Shown: positions 37,764 to 47,019 of the stretch, one piece after another
Position numbering within the stretch: position 1 is the stretch's first letter
Layout: each line of letters opens with the position of its first letter
Source of the DNA: Pseudomonas sp. Irchel 3E20
Lineage (GTDB): Bacteria; Pseudomonadota; Gammaproteobacteria; Pseudomonadales; Pseudomonadaceae
Length of the DNA stretch: 64,000 bases
Assembly (NCBI RefSeq): GCF_900187645.1
Contig: NZ_FYEE01000001.1
Span: 248,001-312,000, forward strand
Direction of reading: 5' to 3'
The notes under the pieces: model-generated
What the model was told of the DNA's origin: nothing
Databases searched by the model: none
The model's input: only the letters and a program-made list of their open reading frames with translations
Position numbers and translations under genes: made by a program

Positions 37764-39215
37764 TCACTGGGCGATGGTTTTCACCGACACGCCGCGCTCC
37801 AGCGGGGTGGAGCGGCCGTAGATGTCCTCGAAGCGTTCGATGTCGTCTTCGCCCAGGTAGCTGCCGGACTGCACTTCGATGATTTCCAGGGGGATCTTGC
37901 CCGGGTTGCGCAAGCGGTGGACGGAGGCGATGGGGATGTAGGTGGACTGGTTTTCGGTGAGCAAAAACACGTTGTCATCGCAGGTGACTTCGGCGGTGCC
38001 GCTGACCACGATCCAGTGTTCGGCGCGGTGGTGGTGCATTTGCAGCGACAGGCACGCGCCGGGTTTGACCGAGATGTGCTTGACCTGGAAGCGCCCGCCC
38101 ATGTCCACCGAGTCGTAGGAGCCCCACGGGCGGTAGACCTCGCAGTGGTTCTGGGTTTCGCTGCGGCCCTGGGCGTTGAGGGTGTTGACCATCTGTTTGA
38201 CGCCTTGGACCTTGTCCTTGTGGGCGATCATCATCGCGTCCTTGGTTTCCACGACCACGATGTTTTCCAGGCCGATCACCGAAACCAGTTTGCCGTTGCC
38301 GTGGATCATGCAGTTGCGGCTGTCCTGGATCACCACGTCGCCCTTGGTGACGTTGCCGTTGGCGTCCTTGGCGTTGACTTCCCATAGCGACGACCAGCAG
38401 CCCACGTCGCTCCACCCGGCGCTCAGCGGCACCACGCAGGCGTCGAGGGTTTTTTCCATCACGGCGTAGTCGATGGAGTTGTCGGGGCAGCAGGCGAAGG
38501 TGGCTTCGTCGAAGGTCAGGGTGTCGGCGTCCTGTTCGCTGCGTTCCAGGGTCAGCAGGCAGGTGTCATAGATGTCCGGGTCGTGTTTTTTCAGCTCTTC
38601 GAGGAAGCGGCTGGCACGGAACAGGAACATGCCGCTGTTCCAGAAGTAACCGCCCTCCTTGATGAATGCGGTGGCACGTTTGACGTCGGGTTTTTCGACA
38701 AAGCGCTGCACCCGGCTCACGCCTTCGGGCAGCGCGGCATCGAGGTTGGCCTTGATGTAGCCGTAGCCGGTTTCCGGTTTGGTCGCCGGCACGCCGAACA
38801 GCACCATCTCGCCGCGCTCGGCGGCCACGGTGGCCAGGGCGAGGGCGCGTTGCAGGGCTTTTTGATCGTCGAGCACGTGGTCGGCGGGCAGCACCAGCAT
38901 TAGCTCATCGCGGCCCTCGTTGACCAGCATCATTGCGGTCAAGGCCACAGCCGGCGCGGTGTTGCGCCCGAATGGCTCCATCAGGATGCGCTGGGTGTCC
39001 AGGCCACGGCTGGCCAACTGTTCGTTGACGATAAAGCGGTGGTCCTTGTTGCACACCACAATGGGCGCGTCCATGCCGTCGAACACCAGGCGTTCCAGGG
39101 TTTGCTGGAACAGGGTGTGCTCGCCGGTCAGGGCCAGAAACTGCTTGGGAAATTGCTTGCGCGACAGCGGCCACAGACGCGAACCGCTACCGCCGGACAG
39201 GATGACTGGGATCAT
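37764..39215 (-). CDS. algA: Mannose-1-phosphate guanylyltransferase / mannose-6-phosphate isomerase AlgA
   Basis: This protein is 483 residues from ATG 39215 (the upstream extension to 39260 is not conserved). The N-terminal nucleotidyltransferase domain has GGSGSRLWPLSRKQFPKQF, and the C-terminal cupin-type isomerase domain has YRPWGSYDSVD and the metal-binding QMHHHRAEHW. It makes mannose-6-phosphate and GDP-mannose, the first and third steps of alginate precursor supply, in the cytoplasm. It is the last gene of the alginate operon, separated from algF by a hairpin-containing gap, and is followed by the bidirectional hairpin. Confidence 0.96.
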   Translation of the reverse strand: MIPVILSGGSGSRLWPLSRKQFPKQFLALTGEHTLFQQTLERLVFDGMDAPIVVCNKDHRFIVNEQLASRGLDTQRILMEPFGRNTAPAVALTAMMLVNEGRDELMLVLPADHVLDDQKALQRALALATVAAERGEMVLFGVPATKPETGYGYIKANLDAALPEGVSRVQRFVEKPDVKRATAFIKEGGYFWNSGMFLFRASRFLEELKKHDPDIYDTCLLTLERSEQDADTLTFDEATFACCPDNSIDYAVMEKTLDACVVPLSAGWSDVGCWSSLWEVNAKDANGNVTKGDVVIQDSRNCMIHGNGKLVSVIGLENIVVVETKDAMMIAHKDKVQGVKQMVNTLNAQGRSETQNHCEVYRPWGSYDSVDMGGRFQVKHISVKPGACLSLQMHHHRAEHWIVVSGTAEVTCDDNVFLLTENQSTYIPIASVHRLRNPGKIPLEIIEVQSGSYLGEDDIERFEDIYGRSTPLERGVSVKTIAQ

Positions 39216-39253
39216 GGTTTTTCTCCGAAAAAAGAGGGGGAGGGCAGTTGCAA

Positions 39254-39303
39254 GCGGCAAGCTTCAAGCGGCAAGTAAGGGCTTTTCACTTGCAGCTTGC
39301 CGC
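39254..39303. repeat. Nested hairpin in the algF-algA gap
   Basis: Outer arms GCGGCAAGC / GCTTGCCGC and inner arms GCAAGT / ACTTGC. The left part is a tandem of GCAAGCGGCAAGCTTCAAGC. The same repeat family occurs in the algD-alg8 gap. It may modulate expression of algA relative to the upstream genes. Confidence 0.6.
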
Positions 39304-39319
39304 GAGTAGCTGGGCGCAC

Positions 39320-39949
39320 TCAGCGCGCCTTGACCCACACGGGGGAAAGGCTGGCGCCCTGGCCGGTGACGTACAGCACCGCCGCTTCGCCGCGCTCCAG
39401 GGCGACGGGTTTGACGTCGCCGACTTTCTGGTTGCCGTCGTACAGGGCCAGGCTGACTTTCACCGGGTTGATTTCGCGCTCGCCACGGCCCTGGGCGGCC
39501 ACGCGCTTGACCACTTCGGTCTTGCCGTCGGCGGTTTTCAGGGTCAGGGGTTTGTCGCTGAGGTTTTGCACGCGCACCAGGGATTTCTGTTTGTTCTTGA
39601 ACGGCGGTTCTTCGATCAGTTGCGGTTGGCCTTTGCCGGTAGTGACCAGGGTGTAGTAGTGGTCGGCGGCCAGTTTCACCGCCAGGTTCTGGCTGCCGAC
39701 TTTGGCGCTGTAGTCGCCGCCGGGCATGAAGCTGAAGTCGCTGCTGGCCAGGGGGGCGACCTCGTTGAGGTTGGTGCTGCCGACCGTGGCACTGACTTCG
39801 GCATTGCTGGCGTTGTACACGCGCACAAAGCTGGAGCCCTTGGGCGCCACCGGGCCGTAGAGCGCGGCGTCGCCGGCGAAGGCGGGGGCCATGAGGCCCA
39901 GGCCGGCGGCCAGGACGAGGGTGTGGGCGAAACGGGTGGGGAAGGTCAT
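39320..39949 (-). CDS. algF: Alginate O-acetyltransferase accessory protein AlgF
   Basis: This 209-residue protein has a signal peptide (about 1-25, ending in AFAG), so it is periplasmic. The body is beta-rich (FVRVYNASNAEVSATVGSTNL, DHYYTLVTTGKGQPQLIEEP). AlgF works with AlgI and AlgJ to O-acetylate mannuronate residues of alginate; its biochemical role is less clear than that of the other two. AGAGAGG lies 8-9 bases before the ATG, and the gene follows algJ by 17 bases. Confidence 0.93.
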   Translation of the reverse strand: MTFPTRFAHTLVLAAGLGLMAPAFAGDAALYGPVAPKGSSFVRVYNASNAEVSATVGSTNLNEVAPLASSDFSFMPGGDYSAKVGSQNLAVKLAADHYYTLVTTGKGQPQLIEEPPFKNKQKSLVRVQNLSDKPLTLKTADGKTEVVKRVAAQGRGEREINPVKVSLALYDGNQKVGDVKPVALERGEAAVLYVTGQGASLSPVWVKAR

Positions 39950-39966
39950 GGGTGTACCTCTCTTCT

Positions 39967-41139
39967 TCAGTTTTGCGCCCGGGTGGGCGTCTCGGGTTTA
40001 GGGCTGCTGGCCACGCTTTGTTGGCGTGCGCCGGTTTGCTTGAGCGCCGCGACCCACTGCGGGTCGGCGTCGCCGATTTCGTTGTTGACGGGCAGGTAGC
40101 GCTCGGGGAATTCCCAGATCAGCACCTGGGGCGGGTGGTGGATGAAGTCGTCGCTCTTGAGGTAGCTGAGCATCGGCAGGATCGGCCCGTGGCCGTCTTC
40201 GGCGTAGCTGAGCACGTCGCTGCTCAGGGCTTGCTTGAGGGCACCGACGAAGTTCCAGTCGGGGTTGGCGCTGTAGCTGGTGCCCACCAGCGCCACCGGG
40301 ACTTCGCGGTCGGCGAACAGGGCGTCGTCGCCGGCGCCAGGCTCGACGGCACGGGTCACGCGTTTGTCCAGGGGCTCGCGGGCCGGCATGAGGTTCTCGA
40401 ACAGTGGGTCCAGGGGCAGGAAGCGGCGCAGGTCGCCCTGGTGGCTGACCCGCTCGCTGGCCTCGGTGACAAAGCGCTGGGGCTCGCCGCTCAGGGGCGT
40501 TTTAGCGCGGATGGTGTGGGCCAGTTGCTCGGCGGCGATCTGCGCGCCTTGCGGGGTCCAGTGGGTGTCGGTGCGCAGGAACACCTGCTCGCCGGCCTGT
40601 TTGGCCCGTTGCAGGGGGCCGAGCAGGTCGGGGGCCAGCACCCGGTGGGCGGCCAGGCGTGCGTGGAAGTCGCGGTACAGGTCGGCGTGGATGCGCGCCG
40701 GTTGCACTTCGCCCAGGTGTTCGGGGTACAGGCGCGCCTTGGCCGGCACCACCGCCATCACCAGTTGCACGCCTTTGTCCTTGAGGGCCTGGCGCACGCC
40801 TTCGACCAGGGCGTAGTTGCCTTGCAGGTTGAGTTCTTCGTTGACGGCCGGGTTGAATTCTTCGTCGCTGTACAGCCATTGGCTGCGGCCCAGCACCACG
40901 CCGGGGCGGCCTTCGTTGAACAGTTTGAAATCCAGCGCGGCCCACAGGTTGGTGCCCAGGCGTTTGATGGGGAATTGGTCGTCGTAGTGGGTCTCTACCG
41001 CTTTGCTCCAGCGCCCGTTGAGCACGCTGGCGTCGGGGCCGGTGGCAAAGCCGAAAAAGCTGCGCAGCGACCAGCCGCCCAACACGAGCAGCAGGGCCAG
41101 GAACAGCGCGATGTAGAGGAGGCGTAAAGAGCGGGTCAT
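39967..41139 (-). CDS. algJ: Alginate O-acetyltransferase AlgJ
   Basis: This 390-residue protein has an N-terminal membrane anchor/signal (about 5-25) and a periplasmic SGNH-like domain. The catalytic pair is in DTHW (Asp191, His193) and the nucleophile in GTSYS (Ser288), matching the AlgJ/AlgX acetyltransferase fold. It takes acetyl groups delivered by AlgI in the export of alginate. It lies between algI and algF with very short gaps. Confidence 0.95.
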   Translation of the reverse strand: MTRSLRLLYIALFLALLLVLGGWSLRSFFGFATGPDASVLNGRWSKAVETHYDDQFPIKRLGTNLWAALDFKLFNEGRPGVVLGRSQWLYSDEEFNPAVNEELNLQGNYALVEGVRQALKDKGVQLVMAVVPAKARLYPEHLGEVQPARIHADLYRDFHARLAAHRVLAPDLLGPLQRAKQAGEQVFLRTDTHWTPQGAQIAAEQLAHTIRAKTPLSGEPQRFVTEASERVSHQGDLRRFLPLDPLFENLMPAREPLDKRVTRAVEPGAGDDALFADREVPVALVGTSYSANPDWNFVGALKQALSSDVLSYAEDGHGPILPMLSYLKSDDFIHHPPQVLIWEFPERYLPVNNEIGDADPQWVAALKQTGARQQSVASSPKPETPTRAQN

Positions 41140-41150
41140 GGCAGGCGCCC

Positions 41151-42680
41151 TCAGAACTGGAAGTAAAGGAACGGCGAAAAGCTTTGCGCCGAGAGTTTCA
41201 GGATGGAGGCGATAAACAGCAGCAGCACCAGGGCACGCAGGGCATAGCGGGGCCAGTCGAGGGTGATGCTGTGTCCCTGAGCGACCTGCTCTTGAGGGAG
41301 CGAGCCTGCTCGCGACAGCGCTGCCAGCGAGGTGGCGGCCGCCCCATCGTGAGCAGGGCTCGCTCCCACCGGTTGGGGTTGGCCTGGGCGGTCGCGATAA
41401 AAGTCACGCAGGCCGAAGAACGCCAGGGTGGCGTAGGCCAATACCAGGGTGGCCACTTGCAGGCCGGTGAGGCTGGCGCGGTTGAGTTCCGAGAGCTGCC
41501 AGTCACCGAAGCTGAACATGGCGCCGTACATGCGCCCGGCCACGTGCAGGTTTTCGGCGCGGAAGATCACCCAGCCCATCACCACCAGCAGGAAGGTCAG
41601 GGCCCAGCGCACGGGGTTGAAACTACGCGCCGTGGTGTTCAGGCCGATGGCTTTTTCAATCGCCAGCCACAGGCCGTGCCACGCGCCCCAGACGATGTAG
41701 GTGATGTTGGCGCCGTGCCACAAACCGCCCAGGAGCATGGTCAAAAACAGGTTGCGGTAGGTGGTGAGGGTGCCTTTGCGGTTGCCGCCCAGGGTGATGT
41801 AGAGGTAGTCGCGCAGCCAGGTGGACAGGCTGATGTGCCAGCGCCGCCAGAACTCGGTGATGGACTGGCTGATGTAGGGCTGCTTGAAGTTTTCCATGAA
41901 GCGAAAACCCATCATCAGGCCCAGGCCGATGGCCATGTCGCTGTAGCCGCTGAAGTCGAAGTACAGCTGCGCGGTGTAGGCCAGGGCGCCGAGCCAGGCG
42001 TCGCCCGTGGTGGGGTTTTGCAGGGCGAAGCAGTGGTCGGCGACCACCGCCAGGGTGTCGGCGATGAACACCTTCTTGATGAAACCCTGCATGAACCGCG
42101 TGCAGCCCTCGGAGAATTTATCCAGGGTGTGGGTGCGGTGGTTGAACTGCTCGGCCAGGTCGCGAAAGCGCAGCACGGGGCCGGCGATCAGGTGCGGGAA
42201 GATTGCCACGAACGCCGCGAAATCGATGAGGTTGCGCGTGGCCGGAGTGTCGCCGCGGTACACGTCGATGATGTAGCTGATGGACTCGAACACGTAGAAC
42301 GAGATGCCGATGGGCAGCAGCACGTGGGTGAGGATAAAGGGCTCCAGGCCCACCGAGGTCATCATGGCGTTGATGCTCTCGACGCCGAAGTTGGCGTACT
42401 TGAAGTAGCCGAGGATGCCCAGGTCCACCACCACCCCCAGCAACAGCCAGCGCTGCGCCGGTTTGGTGCGCACCCCGGCGGCGCCCACCTTGAGGCCGAT
42501 CCAGTAGTTCCACAGGGTGACGCCGATGAACAGCGCCAGGAAGTCCACCCGCCACCAGGCATAGAACACGTAGCTGGCCATCAGCAGCAGCAGGTTGCGG
42601 TAGCGTTGCCCGCTCAAGTAGTACAAGCCGAGGAAAATCGGCAAGAACAAAAACAGGAACACATTGGATGAAAACACCAT
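41151..42680 (-). CDS. algI: Membrane-bound O-acyltransferase AlgI, with a REPIN inside the coding sequence
   Basis: This protein is 509 residues from ATG 42680, preceded by GGAGAG (an upstream extension to 42761 is not AlgI-like). It is a polytopic MBOAT protein with MVFSSNVFLFLFLPIFLGLYYL, the conserved WRRWHISLSTWLRDYLYI and the catalytic-histidine region LGGLWHGANITYIVWGAWHG. It passes acetyl groups across the inner membrane. Residues ~438-463 (GASPAHDGAAATSLAALSRAGSLP) are encoded by a REPIN inserted in frame between the last two membrane segments. The reading frame is intact, and the following helix LDWPRYALRALVLLLFIASIL remains. Confidence 0.94.
   Translation of the reverse strand: MVFSSNVFLFLFLPIFLGLYYLSGQRYRNLLLLMASYVFYAWWRVDFLALFIGVTLWNYWIGLKVGAAGVRTKPAQRWLLLGVVVDLGILGYFKYANFGVESINAMMTSVGLEPFILTHVLLPIGISFYVFESISYIIDVYRGDTPATRNLIDFAAFVAIFPHLIAGPVLRFRDLAEQFNHRTHTLDKFSEGCTRFMQGFIKKVFIADTLAVVADHCFALQNPTTGDAWLGALAYTAQLYFDFSGYSDMAIGLGLMMGFRFMENFKQPYISQSITEFWRRWHISLSTWLRDYLYITLGGNRKGTLTTYRNLFLTMLLGGLWHGANITYIVWGAWHGLWLAIEKAIGLNTTARSFNPVRWALTFLLVVMGWVIFRAENLHVAGRMYGAMFSFGDWQLSELNRASLTGLQVATLVLAYATLAFFGLRDFYRDRPGQPQPVGASPAHDGAAATSLAALSRAGSLPQEQVAQGHSITLDWPRYALRALVLLLFIASILKLSAQSFSPFLYFQF
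41296..41370. repeat. REPIN within algI
   Basis: The left REP is GGGAGCGAGCCTGCTCGCG (from 41298) and the right REP GTGAGCAGGGCTCGCTCCCA (from 41349), inverted. Both lie wholly in the algI reading frame. Confidence 0.8.
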
Positions 42681-42802
42681 CCCGATCTCTCCGTGTGTAG
42701 CCAACAGTAAGGGCCAACGGCCCCCCCCAAACCCCCCGGTGGAAACTGGGGGGGCGATCAATTCATGCCTTGCCCGCCACCTTTGGGCGCGAGCCTGGGT
42801 CG

Positions 42803-42869
42803 GTGGGAGCGAGCCTGCTCGCGATCTCAGGCTGTGCCGCCGTCATCGCGAGCGGGCTCGCTCCCACAG
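42803..42869. repeat. REPIN between algL and algI
   Basis: Inverted REPs GTGGGAGCGAGCCTGCTCGC and GCGAGCGGGCTCGCTCCCAC flank a ~20-base centre. It ends 4 bases from the algL stop codon, so it is transcribed within the operon. It is the same subtype as the algI-internal REPIN. Confidence 0.85.
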
Positions 42870-42873
42870 GGGT

Positions 42874-43974
42874 TCAAGTGCCTTTGCGTGGGTCATACAC
42901 CTGGGTCAAGTCGCCGCCGAGGCGGAAGGTCTTGAACGGCTGCATCTGCCGCTTGCGCGCCAGCACGTCCGGCGCGCAGGTGTAGAGGCTGCAGAAGGGT
43001 TCGAGCCAGGCGAATTTGGCCTCGACCTTGAGGTCGCTCAGGTCCTGTTTTTTGCCGCTGCGGGCCTGGAAGTCGTCGGCGTCTTGAACCCCGGCCAACA
43101 CCCGCTCGCCGAGGCGTTTGAGGGCGTCGTGGTTTTCGTTGCGCAGGTCCACACCGTTGGCCTGGGCGAAACTGGCGATCATCGCCAAGGGCGGCAAGGC
43201 GTAGTTGTGGTAGGCCAGGGCGCGTTGCTGGCGCTTGAGTTCGTTGGGCAAATAGCCCTGGGCGTCGACCTGGTTGGCGCCGACTTTGTATTGCTTGACC
43301 GCCCAGTCGAACAGGTCGCGGCGGTCGGTGGCGATGGCGCTGGCCATCACCGACCAGGCGGCCCAGTACGAATGGTTGTTGGTTTTTTCCAGGGGCAGGT
43401 TGTCCCAGTCGCGCACCACCTGCTCGGCCATGTTCGCGAACCAGGCCTCGATCTGCCGGGCTTGCGGTTCGTGGCGGGCCAAGGGCCTGGACTCGGAAAA
43501 CTTCAGGCGGATATAGGCCGAGGCCATGCTGCCCAAGGCCCATTTGCGCATGGATTTGCCGGTGTGGTTGAAGTCCTTGGACATCAGCGCATCGGCCCCG
43601 GCCCACGCGGTGAGCCAGTCCAGGGTGCATTGCAACTGTTCGGGACGGCCGTCGCGCATGAACTGCATCACCTGTTTGCTCACGCCCCGCTCCAGGGTGG
43701 TGATGTTCGCGGTGCTGTCGCGAAAGGCCTTTTGCGACTGGCTATTGAGGGTGGCGCGGGCCTTGTCCGAGCCTTCGTATTTGCTGCGAAATTGCAGGGC
43801 GCCGGTGTAGGGCGCGGGGATGGCGCCGCAGTCGGAGGTGTAGTCGCCGGTCTTGAAGGTTTCCACCGGGGCGAAGTAGCCCAGGGGCGGGCGCAGCGCG
43901 GCATCCGCTGCGCCGGCGAACAGGGCCAGGCCCAGCAGGGCCGGGGTGAACAAACGGGTAAATGGGCTGTGCAT
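42874..43974 (-). CDS. algL: Alginate lyase AlgL
   Basis: This protein is 366 residues from ATG 43974; GAGG, formed by the algX stop codon, sits 6 bases upstream. The alternative ATG at 43986 overlaps that stop. The signal peptide is residues 1-25 ([13 protein letters not shown]). The catalytic segment is NNHSYWAAW (Asn200, His201). It is a family 5 periplasmic lyase that cleaves alginate by beta-elimination and clears polymer trapped in the periplasm. Length equals that of the P. aeruginosa enzyme within one residue. Confidence 0.95.
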   Translation of the reverse strand: MHSPFTRLFTPALLGLALFAGAADAALRPPLGYFAPVETFKTGDYTSDCGAIPAPYTGALQFRSKYEGSDKARATLNSQSQKAFRDSTANITTLERGVSKQVMQFMRDGRPEQLQCTLDWLTAWAGADALMSKDFNHTGKSMRKWALGSMASAYIRLKFSESRPLARHEPQARQIEAWFANMAEQVVRDWDNLPLEKTNNHSYWAAWSVMASAIATDRRDLFDWAVKQYKVGANQVDAQGYLPNELKRQQRALAYHNYALPPLAMIASFAQANGVDLRNENHDALKRLGERVLAGVQDADDFQARSGKKQDLSDLKVEAKFAWLEPFCSLYTCAPDVLARKRQMQPFKTFRLGGDLTQVYDPRKGT

Positions 43975-43982
43975 AAGTAACC

Positions 43983-45431
43983 TCATGGCGCCAGTTGGGC
44001 GGTGCGTTGCCCGGCGCTGGGGAAGGTGTTGCGTTGGCAAACCCGGGCCTGGACTTTCTGCCCCTGGGCACCGGCCTCGGGGCCTTGCACCTCGACGGCG
44101 AGCAGGGTCTGGGCGGCCCAGTCTTCGTCGGTGCGTAGCTCGAAGGCGAAGCGCCCGTCGGTGTCGGCGGTGTCGGGTTTGTCGAGCTTGATGTCCTCGT
44201 GGCGGCCGTTCATGTACCAGAGGGTGGCTTGCAGGGTTTTCACCGAGGGGTCGGCGAAGCGGATATCGACCTGGTGGTTGCCGTTGCGCAGGTCCAGGTT
44301 ACGGCTGTTGACCAGCAGTTCATTCTTGCCCGGCTTAAGGGTTTTGTTGGCGCTCATTTGCGCCGGTTTGCCTTCGCAGCCGTTGTCCAGCAGGGCCATC
44401 ATTTGCCGGTAGGTGGTTTCCTGGTCGAGGCGGTACAGGGGCGAGAATTCCCAGATCAGGATTTTCGGCGGGTTGTTCTGGAATTCTTCGCTGCCCAGGT
44501 ACTGGATCATCGAGCCTTCCAGGCCCCCGCCGGGGAACGCGACGTTGAGGATGTCGGCGCCGATGGCCTCTTGCAGGAAGCCGGCGAAGTTGTAGTTCTT
44601 GCCGCTGTGGCTGGTGCCCACCAGGGTGATCTGCGCCTGGGCGCTGTCGCCGAACAGGTCGCCGTCGCCGGCCTCGCCCTTGGGCTCGGTGGTGAATTGG
44701 TCCATGTACTGGATGGCGTAACTGGTGCCGCACAGTTGCCCGGCCATGTTGTGCAGGGTGCCGGTCTTGCCCATGCGCCCGGTTTTTTTGGTTTCGAATG
44801 CGCGCTGGGGAATGTCGGCGAATTGCGGCAGTTGCTTGACCTTGGCGGCGACGATTTTCGCCGTGCGCTGGGCGCCGTAGGGGGTCCAGTGCTGGTCGCC
44901 ACGAAAGTAGAAGTCGTGGGCCGGCAGGGTCTCGGGCAGGCGTTCGTCGGCCAGGGGCGAGAGGTCGGGCACCACGTAGCCCATGGCGGCGAAGCGCCCG
45001 AGCATGCCTTGGTAATTGCGCAGCGCTTTGTCGAAATCAAAGCGTGCCTGCTCAGCGGGGTTGAGCTTGCTGCGGTTCACCAGGCCCCGGGTGGGTTGGT
45101 AGACCAGCACCAGTTCCACGCCTTTGCTCTTGAACGCGTCGTGCAATTGCTGGAGGCGCTTGTAGCCGGCGGCGCTGGTGTCGAACTCGGTGCGCAGGTC
45201 TTCCTGGGTGCGGAACAGCCAGTCGCCCTGGGCTTGCACCAGGGTGGTGAAGTTCTGTTGGTAGCGGGTGGTGTAGTTTTTCGCGTCGTGGGCGGCTGGG
45301 CACAGGTTGCAGCACGGCTCGGCGCTGAAGAGCGGGGCCGCGGGCTGGTCGGCGCGGGCAGTGCCGGCGGCGGCGAGAAGGCCCAGGGTCAGGCCCGAAA
45401 GGCCCAGCAGGGTTTTGATGTGGGGCTTCAT
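43983..45431 (-). CDS. algX: Alginate acetyltransferase / biosynthesis protein AlgX
   Basis: This protein is 482 residues from ATG 45431, preferred because GAGG created at the algG stop lies 9 bases upstream; an ATG at 45446 overlaps that stop. The signal peptide is ~1-27. The SGNH-like domain has GDQHW (Asp179, His181) and GTSHS (Ser274), and a C-terminal carbohydrate-binding module follows. AlgX acetylates mannuronate in the polymer in the periplasm and is part of the secretion complex. Confidence 0.95.
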   Translation of the reverse strand: MKPHIKTLLGLSGLTLGLLAAAGTARADQPAAPLFSAEPCCNLCPAAHDAKNYTTRYQQNFTTLVQAQGDWLFRTQEDLRTEFDTSAAGYKRLQQLHDAFKSKGVELVLVYQPTRGLVNRSKLNPAEQARFDFDKALRNYQGMLGRFAAMGYVVPDLSPLADERLPETLPAHDFYFRGDQHWTPYGAQRTAKIVAAKVKQLPQFADIPQRAFETKKTGRMGKTGTLHNMAGQLCGTSYAIQYMDQFTTEPKGEAGDGDLFGDSAQAQITLVGTSHSGKNYNFAGFLQEAIGADILNVAFPGGGLEGSMIQYLGSEEFQNNPPKILIWEFSPLYRLDQETTYRQMMALLDNGCEGKPAQMSANKTLKPGKNELLVNSRNLDLRNGNHQVDIRFADPSVKTLQATLWYMNGRHEDIKLDKPDTADTDGRFAFELRTDEDWAAQTLLAVEVQGPEAGAQGQKVQARVCQRNTFPSAGQRTAQLAP

Positions 45432-45442
45432 GGCGGGCGTCC

Positions 45443-47005
45443 TCATGGCTGCAAAGGGGTCTGGCGTTCAACGGGGTCGATCAGCACGGCTTTGCGTTGG
45501 CGCACCAGCAGGTCGAGGATTTCGTCCTGGCGCTCGCCCAGGATGCCGTTGAAGCTGATGCCACTGGATTTGGTCGGCGCCAGCATTGAGACGCGGTACA
45601 GCTCGATGCTCAGCGGCGAGTCGATGGACAGCGGGCCGCTGCCGTTGCCGGCCAGCTCGCCGCCCACCAGGATCAGCGAAACCTGGGCGTCGAAGGGGTC
45701 GAGTTCGATGTTGCGGTCGGTGTCGCTCAAATCCTTGATGTGGCCGTATACGCCGGTCAGGCCGTTGGCCATGGCGAGGTTTTCGTAGAGGCGGATGTTG
45801 ACGCTGTTGCGCACGCGGATGCCGTGGCGGCGGTTGCTGATGACCTTGTTGCCCCACAGCAGGTTGTTGCCGCTCTCGTAGAGGGTGATGCCGTCGGTGT
45901 GGTTGCGGTAGATGTGGTTGTCGGCGATCAGGTTGTTGACGCTGTTGCGGTCGATCACCAGGCCCGAGAGTTGGTTGTCGTAGCTGCGGTTGTTGAAGAT
46001 GAAGCTGTCGTTGACCTCACGGGAAATGATGATGCCGTGCTTCTTTTTTGTGCCATGCACGGTGTTGTCGGCGATCACCAGGCCATGGGAACGGTCGTGG
46101 GGGTCGATGCCGTAGACGATGTTGTCGCGGTAGGTGCTGCCCTTGATGACGAAGCCTTGGGTTTCGTAGCAGTAGAAGCCGTACCACATGTCGGAGAACT
46201 CGGAATCGATGATCCAGCCCGTGGGCTCCTTGCGCTTGAGCACCTTGGCCATGTTGGGCGTGTACTGGGAAATGCTCACCCCGTAGGACTTGCTGTTGGC
46301 ATAGCCGAAACTGGCCATCTGGCTGTTGACGATGTAGGTCTGGGTGCCGCCCCAGGCCAGCAGGAACGGGCGGAACTCCTTGGCCGAGCGGAAAGTCGCC
46401 GGGCCGTTGGCCTGCTCGCGCCACCCGGTGATTTTGCTGTCGCGCACGAACAATTGGCCGTCGTTGACCAGGAACGAACCGGCCTCCTGGGACAGGCGCA
46501 GCTCTTGGGTTTGCCCGTCGATTTCCAGGATGCCTTTTTCGCCGACCACGATGGGCAGGCGCGCCAGGTACACGCCGGGGGCGGTTTCGCGCAGGTATTG
46601 GCTGGGTACGGCTTTGGCCAGGTCCTTGAGGTTGAGGTAGCCGTCGTCGATGAAAATCGCCTGGGGGATGCCGTGTTGGCGCACCACCCATTCGGCCATT
46701 TTGTTGTCGCCGCCGATGAAGTCCTTGAGGGCGTTCTCTTGCATCATCCGGCGCACGCTGGCCTTGCCGCGTTGGCGTCGGTCGACCTTGGCCGCCACCG
46801 CGTCGGCGGTGTAGCCGGAGAGGTCCGGCAGCGCCGGTTTGGGCAGGTCCAGCGGCGCGGTCGGGGCGCTGCTGACGGTGTAGGTCTTGGCCTGTTGCAG
46901 CTCTTTGGCCAGGGTCGGCGCCTTGGCTTCGACGCTGGCCTGGGCGGTGGCGCCGCACAGCAGCAGGGCGGCCAGCAGCGGGGCTTTGAAGGCGTGGGGG
47001 TTCAT
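45443..47005 (-). CDS. algG: Mannuronan C5-epimerase AlgG
   Basis: This protein is 520 residues from ATG 47005 with GGGAG about 9 bases upstream (the in-frame ATG at 47020 overlaps the algE stop). The signal peptide is residues 1-23. The body is a right-handed beta-helix of parallel repeats (for example NNRSYDNQLSGLVIDRNSVN), with the catalytic-region motif DPHDRSHG at ~301-308. It converts mannuronate to guluronate in the polymer in the periplasm and helps hold the export complex together. Confidence 0.96.
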   Translation of the reverse strand: MNPHAFKAPLLAALLLCGATAQASVEAKAPTLAKELQQAKTYTVSSAPTAPLDLPKPALPDLSGYTADAVAAKVDRRQRGKASVRRMMQENALKDFIGGDNKMAEWVVRQHGIPQAIFIDDGYLNLKDLAKAVPSQYLRETAPGVYLARLPIVVGEKGILEIDGQTQELRLSQEAGSFLVNDGQLFVRDSKITGWREQANGPATFRSAKEFRPFLLAWGGTQTYIVNSQMASFGYANSKSYGVSISQYTPNMAKVLKRKEPTGWIIDSEFSDMWYGFYCYETQGFVIKGSTYRDNIVYGIDPHDRSHGLVIADNTVHGTKKKHGIIISREVNDSFIFNNRSYDNQLSGLVIDRNSVNNLIADNHIYRNHTDGITLYESGNNLLWGNKVISNRRHGIRVRNSVNIRLYENLAMANGLTGVYGHIKDLSDTDRNIELDPFDAQVSLILVGGELAGNGSGPLSIDSPLSIELYRVSMLAPTKSSGISFNGILGERQDEILDLLVRQRKAVLIDPVERQTPLQP

Positions 47006-47019
47006 CGCACAGGCTCCCA

